This document shows, piece after piece, positions 1 through 8,005 of a stretch of 64,000 bases of DNA. Every line of letters starts with the position of its first letter. Within the stretch, counting starts at the first letter, position 1. The DNA comes from G963676655 sp963676655 (lineage in GTDB: Bacteria > Verrucomicrobiota > Lentisphaeria > Victivallales > Victivallaceae). Under the pieces are notes generated by a model that saw only the letters and a program-made list of their open reading frames with translations, ran no database searches and was not told where the DNA came from. The stretch lies in assembly GCA_963676655.2 (NCBI GenBank), contig CAXXKX010000003.1, forward strand, positions 3,038,001-3,102,000. Direction: 5' to 3'. The translations under genes and the position numbers were made by a program.

Positions 1-901
1 TCAACGGCCACAAGAGCAGCAGGGTCTATAAAAAGATGGTTGATGGAGACCTCGAGGCTCGTCTTATAGCGATGAGTTGCAGCGAGCCGCCTGAAGGTTT
101 TTCCCGATGGTCTTTAAGGCTTTTAGCCGACAAGACAGTTGAGCTTGAATACACCGACAACATTTCGTATGAAACCGTTCGCCGGGTTTTAAAAAAACGA
201 AATAAAAACCTGGAAAAAACAAGGCTGGGTAATTCCTCCTGAGCAAAATAGTGATTTTGTCGCTTCAATGGAGCGGGTGTTACAGGTTTACAAGCGTCCA
301 TACAATCCGGCATATCCTGTTGTTTGCATGGACGAAATCCCAAAACAGTTGATTGGACAAATTGCGACGCCAGTCCCGGTTGGGCCTGGAAGGCTGGCAA
401 GAGAAGATTATGAATATAAGCGAAATGGAGTATGCAATATTTTCATGGCCTGCGAACCACTCGCAGGTTGAAGAATAGTAAAAACAACCGAAAAGAAGAA
501 AAAATACGATTGGGCCGTTTTCATAAATCAAATTGCTCAGAACTATCCCGAGGCAACAAAGATTACGCTTGTTATGGATAATTATGGAACACATAAATCT
601 GGTGCCCTATATGAAGCTTTTGCCCCGAAGGAAGCCTTTGAGTTGTTCAATCGCTTTGAGTTTGTTTATACGCCAAAGCATGGTAGTTGGCTGAATATGG
701 CAGAACTCGAGCTTAATGTTTTGATATCACAATGTCTTAGCAGGAGAATCGATAATATTGAGGATGTGCGCAAGGAGGTAGAAGCCTGGCAAAAACACAG
801 AAATAACAAGAAATACAAAGTAAATTGGCAGTTTACAACAGAGGACGCACGGATAAAACTAAAACGGCTTTATCCGACATTAGAGGATTGACATGACACT
901 A
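1..901 (+). mobile_element. IS630-family element relic, left end outside the window
   Basis: Only the right part of the element is in the window. Its transposase frame is broken twice. The right end abuts a TA dinucleotide at 900-901, directly followed by the 3' end of a PfkB-type kinase gene. IS630 elements are known to insert at TA, so the element probably landed inside that kinase gene. The exact terminal inverted repeat cannot be defined because the other end is not visible. Confidence 0.7.
3..891 (+). pseudogene. IS630-family transposase, frameshifted and carrying a nonsense codon
   Basis: The reading frame is open from the window edge and shows the IS630 winged-helix region (GDLEARLIAMSCSEPPEGFS). 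A frameshift near 190-220, in an A-rich stretch, moves the frame to the piece beginning WVIPPEQNSDFVASMERVLQ. The catalytic domain follows: the first Asp is in VVCMDE, the second in LVMDNYGTH, and the Glu region is in YTPKHGSWLNMAELEL, a DDE_3-type arrangement. A TGA at 469-471 replaces the Trp expected after EPLAG; the same frame then continues (RIVKTTEKKKKYDWAVF) to the normal end at 891. With two independent lesions the protein is not functional. The family call rests on motif order. Confidence 0.85.
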
Positions 902-1009
902 GGTGACATGTGTCCTGCGGATGCCGTGCTTCACGCCGCCAGGGTAGCAAGGTATATTGATTCACAGAAAACGGCCATATCTAAAAAACTCCCCGGAGCA
1001 GGGAGGTAA
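902..1009 (+). pseudogene. 3' fragment of a PfkB-family sugar kinase gene
   Basis: The frame reads GDMCPADAVLHAARVARYID and ends at a TAA at 1007-1009, with no 5' part. The first 47 bases (902-948) are identical to 62404-62450, inside the intact kinase gene near the right end of this window. After that the two sequences diverge but can still be aligned (RYIDSQKTAISKK against TRDVSSYEMVTSE). It is therefore the C-terminal end of a kinase paralogue, cut off by the IS630-type element to its left. The sharp switch from identity to divergence suggests recombination or gene conversion between paralogues. Confidence 0.75.
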
Positions 1010-1020
1010 TTTACTAATTA

Positions 1021-2061
1021 ACGCCGTGTGCAAGTTTTTCACGGCACAATTTTTTCATGTTGTAGGATGGGATTGCCAAGCGTATGGTTGATAAAGCAAT
1101 TTACCGTATGCGCCAGCAATTTCCGTCCTATACGAACAGTCAAATGCCACATATCTCTGGCTCTGACTTTCTCAATATTAAATCTTTCACTCAATTGTCC
1201 TATTACAGTTTCCACCAGTCTTCTTTTGTCATTCATCCATTTAATAAGTTCTTTTGGTCTTTTGTCTTTCATATTGCTCCGTAATGGGGTATGAATTTCA
1301 ATACCTGCATTATTGAGCTCTGTTTTCCTGTTTTTTGAGCAGATATAGCCCTTGTCGCCAAGTAAATCAGATCCAGAATTTGAACTTATTTCAAAGATCA
1401 TATCCCGTTCATCAATATTTGCCGCAGCAACCGTACAATCAATAATCAGCCCTTTCTGATCAATTAGCAAATGTCCCTTAAAACCGAAATATCGTAACCC
1501 TTTTGCCGCACAATATCCAAATTCCGCATTTTCCTTGAACAGCCTTGAAAAATGTGCTCTTCTAAATCCGCAAACAGGAATGGGAAAACCATCGACTATG
1601 CTCAACTTGCTACCAGAAGGTAAAAGGTTTTGAACAATATTTTTTCGTATTTCCTGTTTGACCGACCAAAGATTTGCCGCTTGACGCAGGAATGTAGTAC
1701 GATTTCCGAGCATTGGAAACAAATGCAACCAGTGATCTCTGAAATAACTATGGATATCTTTATCCTTATCAAATCCTTTGGATTCTCCAACTATTTCCAT
1801 AGTAATCACCTCGGCATCAGACAATTTCGGCTGTGCCCCACGTTTCCTCAATTTATTTTTTATGATTTTTTTCAGTATTTCATCTACCAAACAGTAAACT
1901 TCGATGATATATTCTTCGGTGAGCATGTTGGATAACCCTTTTTAAATTTAGACGTAGTTATCCAAATTTAAAAATGGTAATGTCCATAATATGGACACTT
2001 CATGCTCTACTTTCAAATTTTATATGGTTTTTTGTTCATTAAAAAAACTTGCACACGACGT
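1021..2061 (-). mobile_element. IS982-type insertion sequence, 1041 bp, complete
   Basis: Imperfect terminal inverted repeats occur at 1021-1039 and 2043-2061; the left end reads ACGCCGTGTGCAAGTTTTT and the right-end complement has one mismatch in 19. The flanks carry the direct repeat TAATTA at 1015-1020 and 2062-2067, the likely target duplication. That hexamer is itself palindromic, so the boundary could also be read as a longer inverted repeat. The element encloses a single transposase gene with no visible damage. Confidence 0.8.
1039..1926 (-). CDS. IS982-family transposase
   Basis: A 295-aa protein, the usual length for this family. The N-terminal half has the IS982-like LSDAEVITMEIVGE segment. 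Acidic catalytic residues lie in the core: SIVDGFPIPVC, LLGDKGYICSK and the RRLVETVIGQLSERFNIE helix with its Glu, giving a D-D-E arrangement. The stop codon lies inside the terminal repeat, which is common in compact insertion sequences. The frame is intact, so the element may still move. It separates the kinase fragment from the AT-rich three-gene block. Confidence 0.85.
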   Translation of the reverse strand: MLTEEYIIEVYCLVDEILKKIIKNKLRKRGAQPKLSDAEVITMEIVGESKGFDKDKDIHSYFRDHWLHLFPMLGNRTTFLRQAANLWSVKQEIRKNIVQNLLPSGSKLSIVDGFPIPVCGFRRAHFSRLFKENAEFGYCAAKGLRYFGFKGHLLIDQKGLIIDCTVAAANIDERDMIFEISSNSGSDLLGDKGYICSKNRKTELNNAGIEIHTPLRSNMKDKRPKELIKWMNDKRRLVETVIGQLSERFNIEKVRARDMWHLTVRIGRKLLAHTVNCFINHTLGNPILQHEKIVP

Positions 2062-2275
2062 TAATTAAGTTAAAAAAACTAATGGCACATAAATTTTTCA
2101 TTAGATGACTAAAAAAAAATTTGATTTTTATTTTTTTGATACTATTTTAATCATTCATTAGAAGAAAGAGTAGTTTGTATTCTTTGAGAATAATCTAGTT
2201 ACAGAACATCTTTATGATTTTAATGTCTGTAATTATAAGCGTTATTTAATTATAATTAAGGTAAATAAAAAAATG

Positions 2276-2304
2276 TTGCATAACTTGTTAAAATATGCTA
2301 TTAT
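2276..2304 (+). promoter_or_regulatory. Sigma-70-type promoter upstream of the HD/HExxH gene block
   Basis: TTGCAT at 2276-2281 is separated by 17 bases from TATTAT at 2299-2304, a near-consensus pair. The gap 2068-2351 is otherwise very AT-rich and holds no gene that I can support. A GGGAGGG at 2314-2320 is too far from the ATG at 2352 to be its ribosome site; AGGA at 2337-2340 serves that start better. Confidence 0.55.
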
Positions 2305-2351
2305 ATTACCATAGGGAGGGCTAACATTGGGAAATAAGGAATGGACCAAAT

Positions 2352-4265
2352 ATGACTCTTGAAGGTTTTAATGTTCAGCTATTCGATTTTGCATGCAGGA
2401 GTCGTTTATTGGAATACGTTATTGGGGAAGAACGATTCAATGAAAATTTCAGGCAAGACATAGAGGCATTGCTTAGCGTTGTTGTTGCTTCAAATAGTAT
2501 TGACCCTGTTTTATGTGGAAAAATTGCCTGGGAGAAATTTGGCAAGTTCTTGGGGCCGTTTCCTAGCATAATATCTTCTACATATAATTCTAATATTATT
2601 GAATATTACAAACATTTCGCACACAGCTTTGTGGTATATATATTGGGGCTCTGGATATTTGAAGAAGGTCCCAAGTATATTAAGGATAATTTGCTCGAGA
2701 TTTCTGGGGATGAAAACATTTTTCTCACGTATTGGACTGGTATTTCACTAGCACACGAAATTGGCAATGAGATTGATTTCGATAATGTTGGTGATTTTAT
2801 TTCTCAATACAATAGATTATTACACCTTAATGATATACACAATAGATATTATATCCAGAGTTTAAATGATTTCTGCGTTCACAATGTATTTGATGCAAAT
2901 AACAAAATAGTTCAAAATATCAATTTATTTGATGGCCTGAAAAAACATGTTGGTTTTCCAGATTTGGAAATGCTGGAATGTGGGAATACAAATGAGACAT
3001 ATTATCGTGGTATTTTAAGCGCTTTAATATTTTTAAAAACATGGTTCTGCTTTATAGCCAACAAGAATGAAGAAACGAGTTCCTTTAATCAGTTTTTTTC
3101 AGATGAAGAATTTATAATTCTACATATTGCCAAAAATATTTTTCTACACCATATTAAGCCTCAAATTTACGCCCCAATAACATTGAACGAGGAACCATTT
3201 TTATACTTGCTTGAGATTTGTGACTCCATGCACATATGTAATAGAGCCAAAAACAGCTTTCATTATATCTTACCCGAACAGGTTATTGAAGTTAAGAATG
3301 TCTCTGTCAACATTGATTCAGACTACATATATCTAAATTTTATATCAAATGTTGACAATGACGACCTTTTTACAACTAAAATAGAAGACAGTTATCTTAA
3401 CCTTGTTAATAGAATGAGCTCAAAACTGCTTGGAGTGAATCAGTACCTCGCGGTTTCTTCACGGTGCAATTCAGGCACGTCTTTTTTCAACTTGTCAAAA
3501 TGCAATATGGATAAGCAATGTAAAAATAAGGAAGCTGCCGAGTTCTGTGAGCGTTGTGGAATGAAGTACCCGCGTCCATTAAAAATGAAATCATTTTACG
3601 GGCACCCCCCCCCTTTCAATGTTACCTGCAAAATAACAGGAAAGAAAGAATGTGATATTCTATATAAGTCAAAGTTATTGGTTTCTGAGTATTTAAACTT
3701 CAAAGAAAGTAAGCATTTGCTTGGTCGTTTATTAAATGCTATTGCCATACTTGAGAAGGCTTCGATTTATGGGATACTTGATCGTAACGATACAATATTT
3801 GCTGACTTTATGAATGCAACAGTTGATTTATATTCAATTGGCTCAGATTTTAAGAAGCAAATTATTTATTCTGAACATGAGATGACTAGGGTGGATGAAG
3901 CGTATGCATTAATCATGTACTTCCATAATCTAGACCTGGAATACTATAACGCACATAATAAATTATATGGGAAACTCAATGATTTATTTAAGAATATGTT
4001 TTTGATGAAAGCAGAAAAATATTTTACTCTAAAAAATGCACGAGAGGAAATTAGCAAAGAATTGTCCAATAAAGGGGAGTATATTCATCAATTATATTTA
4101 ATTTTAGATGAAAACTTCCACAAAGTAGAATCATTCAGCCATTATACAAGATCATTTGACTCTCCTGAAAATCTGAACGATGCTTTACAATTTTTGAATC
4201 AGGATAATGGTTTGGATAGTCATTGGTTCCCAGCAATAATACATGGAGAAGCATGCAATGTGTAA
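2352..4265 (+). CDS. Unrecognised 637-aa protein with HD-phosphohydrolase-like region and zinc-ribbon-like cluster
   Basis: I do not recognise a named family. Residues 84-140 resemble the HD phosphohydrolase layout: HFAHSFVVYILGL (His88, His91), then LAHEIGNEI (His135-Glu136) where the family usually has His-Asp-Ile-Gly. Further on, FLYLLEICDSMHICNR (about 283-298) resembles the 'LLxLCDxLQxWxR' helix of HD proteins. Residues 384-402 carry four Cys (C384, C390, C399, C402), possibly a zinc ribbon. Known HD domains hydrolyse phosphate esters, including nucleotides; whether this one is active with Glu in place of Asp is unclear. There is no signal peptide. Start: an in-frame stop at 2322-2324 rules out a longer form and AGGA at 2337-2340 supports 2352. 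First gene of a three-gene run; its end overlaps the next gene. The block is much more AT-rich than the carbohydrate genes to its right, suggesting horizontal acquisition. Confidence 0.7.
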   Translation: MTLEGFNVQLFDFACRSRLLEYVIGEERFNENFRQDIEALLSVVVASNSIDPVLCGKIAWEKFGKFLGPFPSIISSTYNSNIIEYYKHFAHSFVVYILGLWIFEEGPKYIKDNLLEISGDENIFLTYWTGISLAHEIGNEIDFDNVGDFISQYNRLLHLNDIHNRYYIQSLNDFCVHNVFDANNKIVQNINLFDGLKKHVGFPDLEMLECGNTNETYYRGILSALIFLKTWFCFIANKNEETSSFNQFFSDEEFIILHIAKNIFLHHIKPQIYAPITLNEEPFLYLLEICDSMHICNRAKNSFHYILPEQVIEVKNVSVNIDSDYIYLNFISNVDNDDLFTTKIEDSYLNLVNRMSSKLLGVNQYLAVSSRCNSGTSFFNLSKCNMDKQCKNKEAAEFCERCGMKYPRPLKMKSFYGHPPPFNVTCKITGKKECDILYKSKLLVSEYLNFKESKHLLGRLLNAIAILEKASIYGILDRNDTIFADFMNATVDLYSIGSDFKKQIIYSEHEMTRVDEAYALIMYFHNLDLEYYNAHNKLYGKLNDLFKNMFLMKAEKYFTLKNAREEISKELSNKGEYIHQLYLILDENFHKVESFSHYTRSFDSPENLNDALQFLNQDNGLDSHWFPAIIHGEACNV

Positions 4266-4830
4266 TTGCTCTAATTTTCAAGATATGTGCGATAGTGCAT
4301 TGCATGCATTGAGAATTAAGCTATGCGGAAGAAATAACAATTTCGTCATCAATCAGGATTGCTTGCAGGAAATGTTGGAAGGTATTGGGAATGACGGAAG
4401 TAAAGATGATATTAGCAATATTGAGAGTATATTATTCTTAAAAATATGCAGCCAATTTTATATAGAGCATAAAAAAGTTGTTCCGCGATGGTTTTTGAAA
4501 CTGTTCTATGCTGAGACGAAAAAAGTTTTTAAAGAACTTAACAATATCACTAAAGTGTCCATCATTAAGCATATAGCAGTCGGATTTAATGATAACATTG
4601 ATCTGGAGATGTTTCATAAGGATATTTTTCCAGTAAAAGATGTTATAACTGAACTATATTCAAAAATTGCTTTTGACAATCATTTTTCATTGGACGATGA
4701 AGCAATCAACCATTCTCCCATATCCTTCCCTCTGCATGAAGAATTTTCTACAGCAAGTTTTTGGGGAAATTTAAATTGGCGATGGTTCGATACTGATCAA
4801 TGTTCATCCAACAACGTACACTTGCTATAG
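4258..4830 (+). CDS. Unrecognised ~190-aa protein, middle gene of the three-gene block
   Basis: A soluble protein of 190 aa (195 if the ATG at 4243 is used). I prefer 4258 because GGAG at 4245-4248 lies a suitable distance upstream and the start then overlaps the previous gene by only 8 bases, as in translational coupling. No catalytic motif is evident. The sequence is helix-rich, with Cys residues near the N-terminus (MCNCSNFQDMCDSALHALRI) and an aromatic stretch near the end (FWGNLNWRWFD). The next gene begins 20 bases after its stop. It could be an adaptor, regulator or immunity-like partner of the two large proteins, but that is only inference from position. Confidence 0.6.
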   Translation: MCNCSNFQDMCDSALHALRIKLCGRNNNFVINQDCLQEMLEGIGNDGSKDDISNIESILFLKICSQFYIEHKKVVPRWFLKLFYAETKKVFKELNNITKVSIIKHIAVGFNDNIDLEMFHKDIFPVKDVITELYSKIAFDNHFSLDDEAINHSPISFPLHEEFSTASFWGNLNWRWFDTDQCSSNNVHLL

Positions 4831-4850
4831 AGATACGAAATACTTAAAAC

Positions 4851-6314
4851 ATGAAACAAGCAGCTAATCATATTGAGTCCGGCATTGAATACGAAGACTA
4901 TTATTGTCTTTCTTTCAGCTTTGACGCTGAATGGAGCCGTTACAATGATGGTAGGAAATCCGGCTGGTTTGTCCCCTTCCATAATACTGCGGATATGTTC
5001 CAAAAGGTATGCAGTGAATATAAGGATAACTTGAGAGGTGATTTGTGGAAATATATAGACTCCTCACAAGAGATATCTCCACAAGATAAAAAGCAAATAT
5101 ATGACAATGAAGTTTCCTTGTTTGAAGAATTTTTATATCACCCCCTATGCTATATTCCGTCGGATCACTCTGATGTTTTAAGTATTGTCCTTGTTGATGA
5201 CCTAACACCAATTAGTAAATTTACAGCAACTCCGAATTTGCAACAAGAAAATGTTACAATTGGCTTTTTACCTAAAATAAAGCCTTTACTTGATAGAGGT
5301 GACGACGAAGCAGAAAAGTTCTTTTGCAGCTTTGGGGAATATTTCTCAAAAGCAAAGAAATTGCCTGAACAACAAGCTCCTATGATGCTGCATACTTGTA
5401 TAAAATTGGACGTATTTGCATCTATTGGCAAGGGGTTAATCCTGCAGGAGGCTGTTTTTAAGGCAATCATTGCCAAAGTAAAACAGACAATGAAAGAGTT
5501 GGAAGACTTTATCCGGACAAATGGCGATGAGCTGATCTCAACATCGTCATTGGATTCTTTAAAAATTGTTTTAGCAGATTTACAAGGCGCGGAAGAAATT
5601 GGTGTTACTATCTTTTCAGACAACTTCAGCGCTTCTGTCGCAATAATCATGGCTGTTACTTCAATTACATATGGGGACCTTGAACAGGCATCGCCAGGTT
5701 TACATGATGAGTTGCTAAATAGTGAAATACACTGCCAATTCATGAAGCATGAAAAAAACTTTGAAAAATACCATATTTTTCGTTGGTCCAACACCCAGTT
5801 GGGGGTGCTTGTTGATGAGGATGAACAAGTTCCGGACGGACACCGTAAATCAGCATTTACTCATAAGAAAAAGTTTGGATATGTCGAGGCTGCATCTGCA
5901 GTTAATTTGTCGTTGGGAATTGAACATCGGCAAAATGTTGTTGACATGTTAGCAACAAAACACGATATGATCAAAATTAATGATGCAAAGCAACCGAGTG
6001 ATTTATACCTGCGCTGTGGAATTGGTGATTCAGATTTGCTGTTCAGCCATAATAAGCAATCCGAAATGGGGAAATATATAAAACCTATCCCTTTTTCTAA
6101 ATATCTCGATAACTATCATTGGATTCATGATACATTGCAAAAATCCAGTACCCATAAATACGGAGGAAGAAATGCTATTGATATCTTCCATACATTAGTG
6201 ACAATCATTCCTAATTTAGAAATGTTCAAAAAAAATGCACCTGATATTGATAATCCGGACAATCAAATTCCTGAATCCGTGAAATTTTTTCCGGATTCAC
6301 TTTTTGTTTGTTGA
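4851..6314 (+). pseudogene. 5' part of a 1041-aa gene, cut by IS1380-type insertion
   Basis: The genuine part is 473 codons, 4851-6269. The last 14 codons (PESVKFFPDSLFVC) are read from the insertion sequence. The N-terminal portion begins with an aromatic region (YYCLSFSFDAEWSRYNDG) followed by mixed alpha/beta sequence; I recognise no domain. Joining 6269 to 7937 (TSD counted once) restores one frame into the downstream fragment: ...DNPDNQI then DRYYINGVPANAKEKI. An in-frame stop just before 4851 fixes the start region; the ribosome site is weak, consistent with coupling to the upstream gene. A truncated protein could still be made. Confidence 0.75.
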
Positions 6315-7931
6315 TTGGCTGAAAAATCAGCCGGACGACCTGATTTTAGCGGTTATTTTACGTCGCCGGAATTTATTTTTCCTCTTATGACCGGCATTGC
6401 AGATTTTTCCGCTAAAATCCTAATTTTTAGATACAGTAATCCTGTTGCAACTCCTCCTGTGATGTTTGATTTGAGTTCAAGCGAACTTTATATGTAATTG
6501 TCGAAAAACATCGAACCATGGATTATGTTCTCCTAACTTTAAGATGGTTAAGCCAGCATGACGGACTCTTTTACACGCGATATAAATTAAATCCTGCATG
6601 ACCGATTTGAGTCTCCGGCGTACAACATTAAATCGACGCGGCAGCAGTTTGGTCATTTTCAAAGATGACTGGCCGATGATACGCAGACAGTTGAACGACA
6701 GCATGGCAAGTTGCAGCAGCAAGGCATTAGTGTTGAACTTGCCGGATGCCAGGCGTTCAATGCCGAGGTCGGATTTCAACTCACTGTGAAACTGCTCGCT
6801 TGTCCCGTGATTATGATAGAGACGGATAACCTCTTCAGCTCCGTCCGACAGATTGGTCCAGAATGTATTGACCTCAACATCCGGAATCAGCAGTTCCTGC
6901 CCATGCTTGTCTATAATCCGTTCAATAACCTCGAACGTTGCGAAAATGGGCGCTAAATCCTCGCGTCCTGACGGATAAATATGGGTGAGTTCTCCGATGA
7001 ATATATGCTTGCCTTCACGCGGCGTACTGCATTCACCAACTCTCCGGGCAGAAGCAAGCCACCACTCCTTGAACTCTTTTCGCAAGTTACGCTTGATTAC
7101 CGCTTTTGCTCCGCGTTTTGTGATTTCCTCTATGATATCAGAGTCATCATGCGCCGAGTCCAGCCGAATAAGGATATTTTTAAGGTTAATTCCGAGCTTT
7201 TCAACCATATCGAGAGTCTCACGGATAAACTCAAACGCTCCGTTATTGCTGTGCTGACTGCCCGGTCGAAGTTCACAGTTAAGAAGATAGCCTTCCGTTC
7301 CAAGATAAGCGAATATCGGAGCATATCCATCGTGGTTTTTATAGGTCCAGGATACACCTTCTTTGCTTGAGCCGGAGTTATCAAACGGCGAAACGTCAAT
7401 GTCAAGCGGAATGTATTTACCCGAGGCAACTTTTTCAGTACCGAACTCCGGTACCATTTTAAGCAGTTCCACAAGAGCGGCTTTGATGTGGTTGAATATT
7501 TCATTTACCGTTGCAAGTTCGTCGGCACGCTGACGTAATGTACTTTCAGACGGCACGGCTTTCAAATTCAACGAATTCCGGAAAAAATCATCTTTGCGAA
7601 ACAGTTCAATGTCGGCATATTCGCTTCTGCCAAGAGAAAACAACCCGGCAAGACACAACAGAATGTCGCTGTGCGTAATTTTGCCTTTTTTGATGTTTTT
7701 CATTCGCATGTTATTCACTTTTTTCAAACTTTCCAGAGCATTCAGAAGGATTCCGATTAAAGAAATTCCGCCTATGCTGTTGATTTCTTCGTTACTTCGT
7801 TGTATCTTTACCATAATTTCACCTGTTGGGTTAGTTGATTATATTTGTGATGTGAGAATCTTAATATAATCAACTCAACAGGTTATAAAAGTTTTAATTC
7901 AATCTTTGTCTAATTTTTTCACTGATTCAGG
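6270..7931 (-). mobile_element. IS1380-family insertion sequence, 1662 bp, complete
   Basis: Terminal inverted repeats are CCTGAATCCGTGAAA at 6270-6284 and the complement of CCTGAATCAGTGAAA at 7917-7931, one mismatch in 15. The 5-bp target duplication AAATT is at 6265-6269 and 7932-7936. The length and 5-bp duplication fit IS1380. Between the left end and the transposase there is non-coding sequence with a perfect hairpin (GGCTGA-AAAA-TCAGCC, 6317-6332) and an 11-bp inverted repeat at 6342-6352/6409-6419. Confidence 0.9.
6477..7814 (-). CDS. IS1380-family transposase
   Basis: A 445-aa DDE transposase. Catalytic positions: the first Asp in KYIPLDIDVSPFDNSG, the second in ILIRLDSAHDD, and the Glu in RLYHNHGTSEQFHSELKSD, the family's typical 'YxxRGxxExxIxE'-like region. 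The N-terminal half contains the SESTLRQR segment. The frame is intact and full length, so the element may be recent or still active. It is transcribed opposite to the gene it interrupts. Confidence 0.88.
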   Translation of the reverse strand: MVKIQRSNEEINSIGGISLIGILLNALESLKKVNNMRMKNIKKGKITHSDILLCLAGLFSLGRSEYADIELFRKDDFFRNSLNLKAVPSESTLRQRADELATVNEIFNHIKAALVELLKMVPEFGTEKVASGKYIPLDIDVSPFDNSGSSKEGVSWTYKNHDGYAPIFAYLGTEGYLLNCELRPGSQHSNNGAFEFIRETLDMVEKLGINLKNILIRLDSAHDDSDIIEEITKRGAKAVIKRNLRKEFKEWWLASARRVGECSTPREGKHIFIGELTHIYPSGREDLAPIFATFEVIERIIDKHGQELLIPDVEVNTFWTNLSDGAEEVIRLYHNHGTSEQFHSELKSDLGIERLASGKFNTNALLLQLAMLSFNCLRIIGQSSLKMTKLLPRRFNVVRRRLKSVMQDLIYIACKRVRHAGLTILKLGEHNPWFDVFRQLHIKFA

Positions 7932-8005
7932 AAATTGATAGATATTATATAAATGGAGTTCCGGCAAATGCAAAAGAGAAAATATGCAAAAATCATTTTG
8001 ATTTA

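Noticed and set aside
2314..2362. Short leader peptide from a TTG at 2327 behind GGGAGGG
   Set aside because: Only 11 codons, non-ATG start, and no attenuator-like hairpins follow; AT-rich sequence gives such frames by chance.
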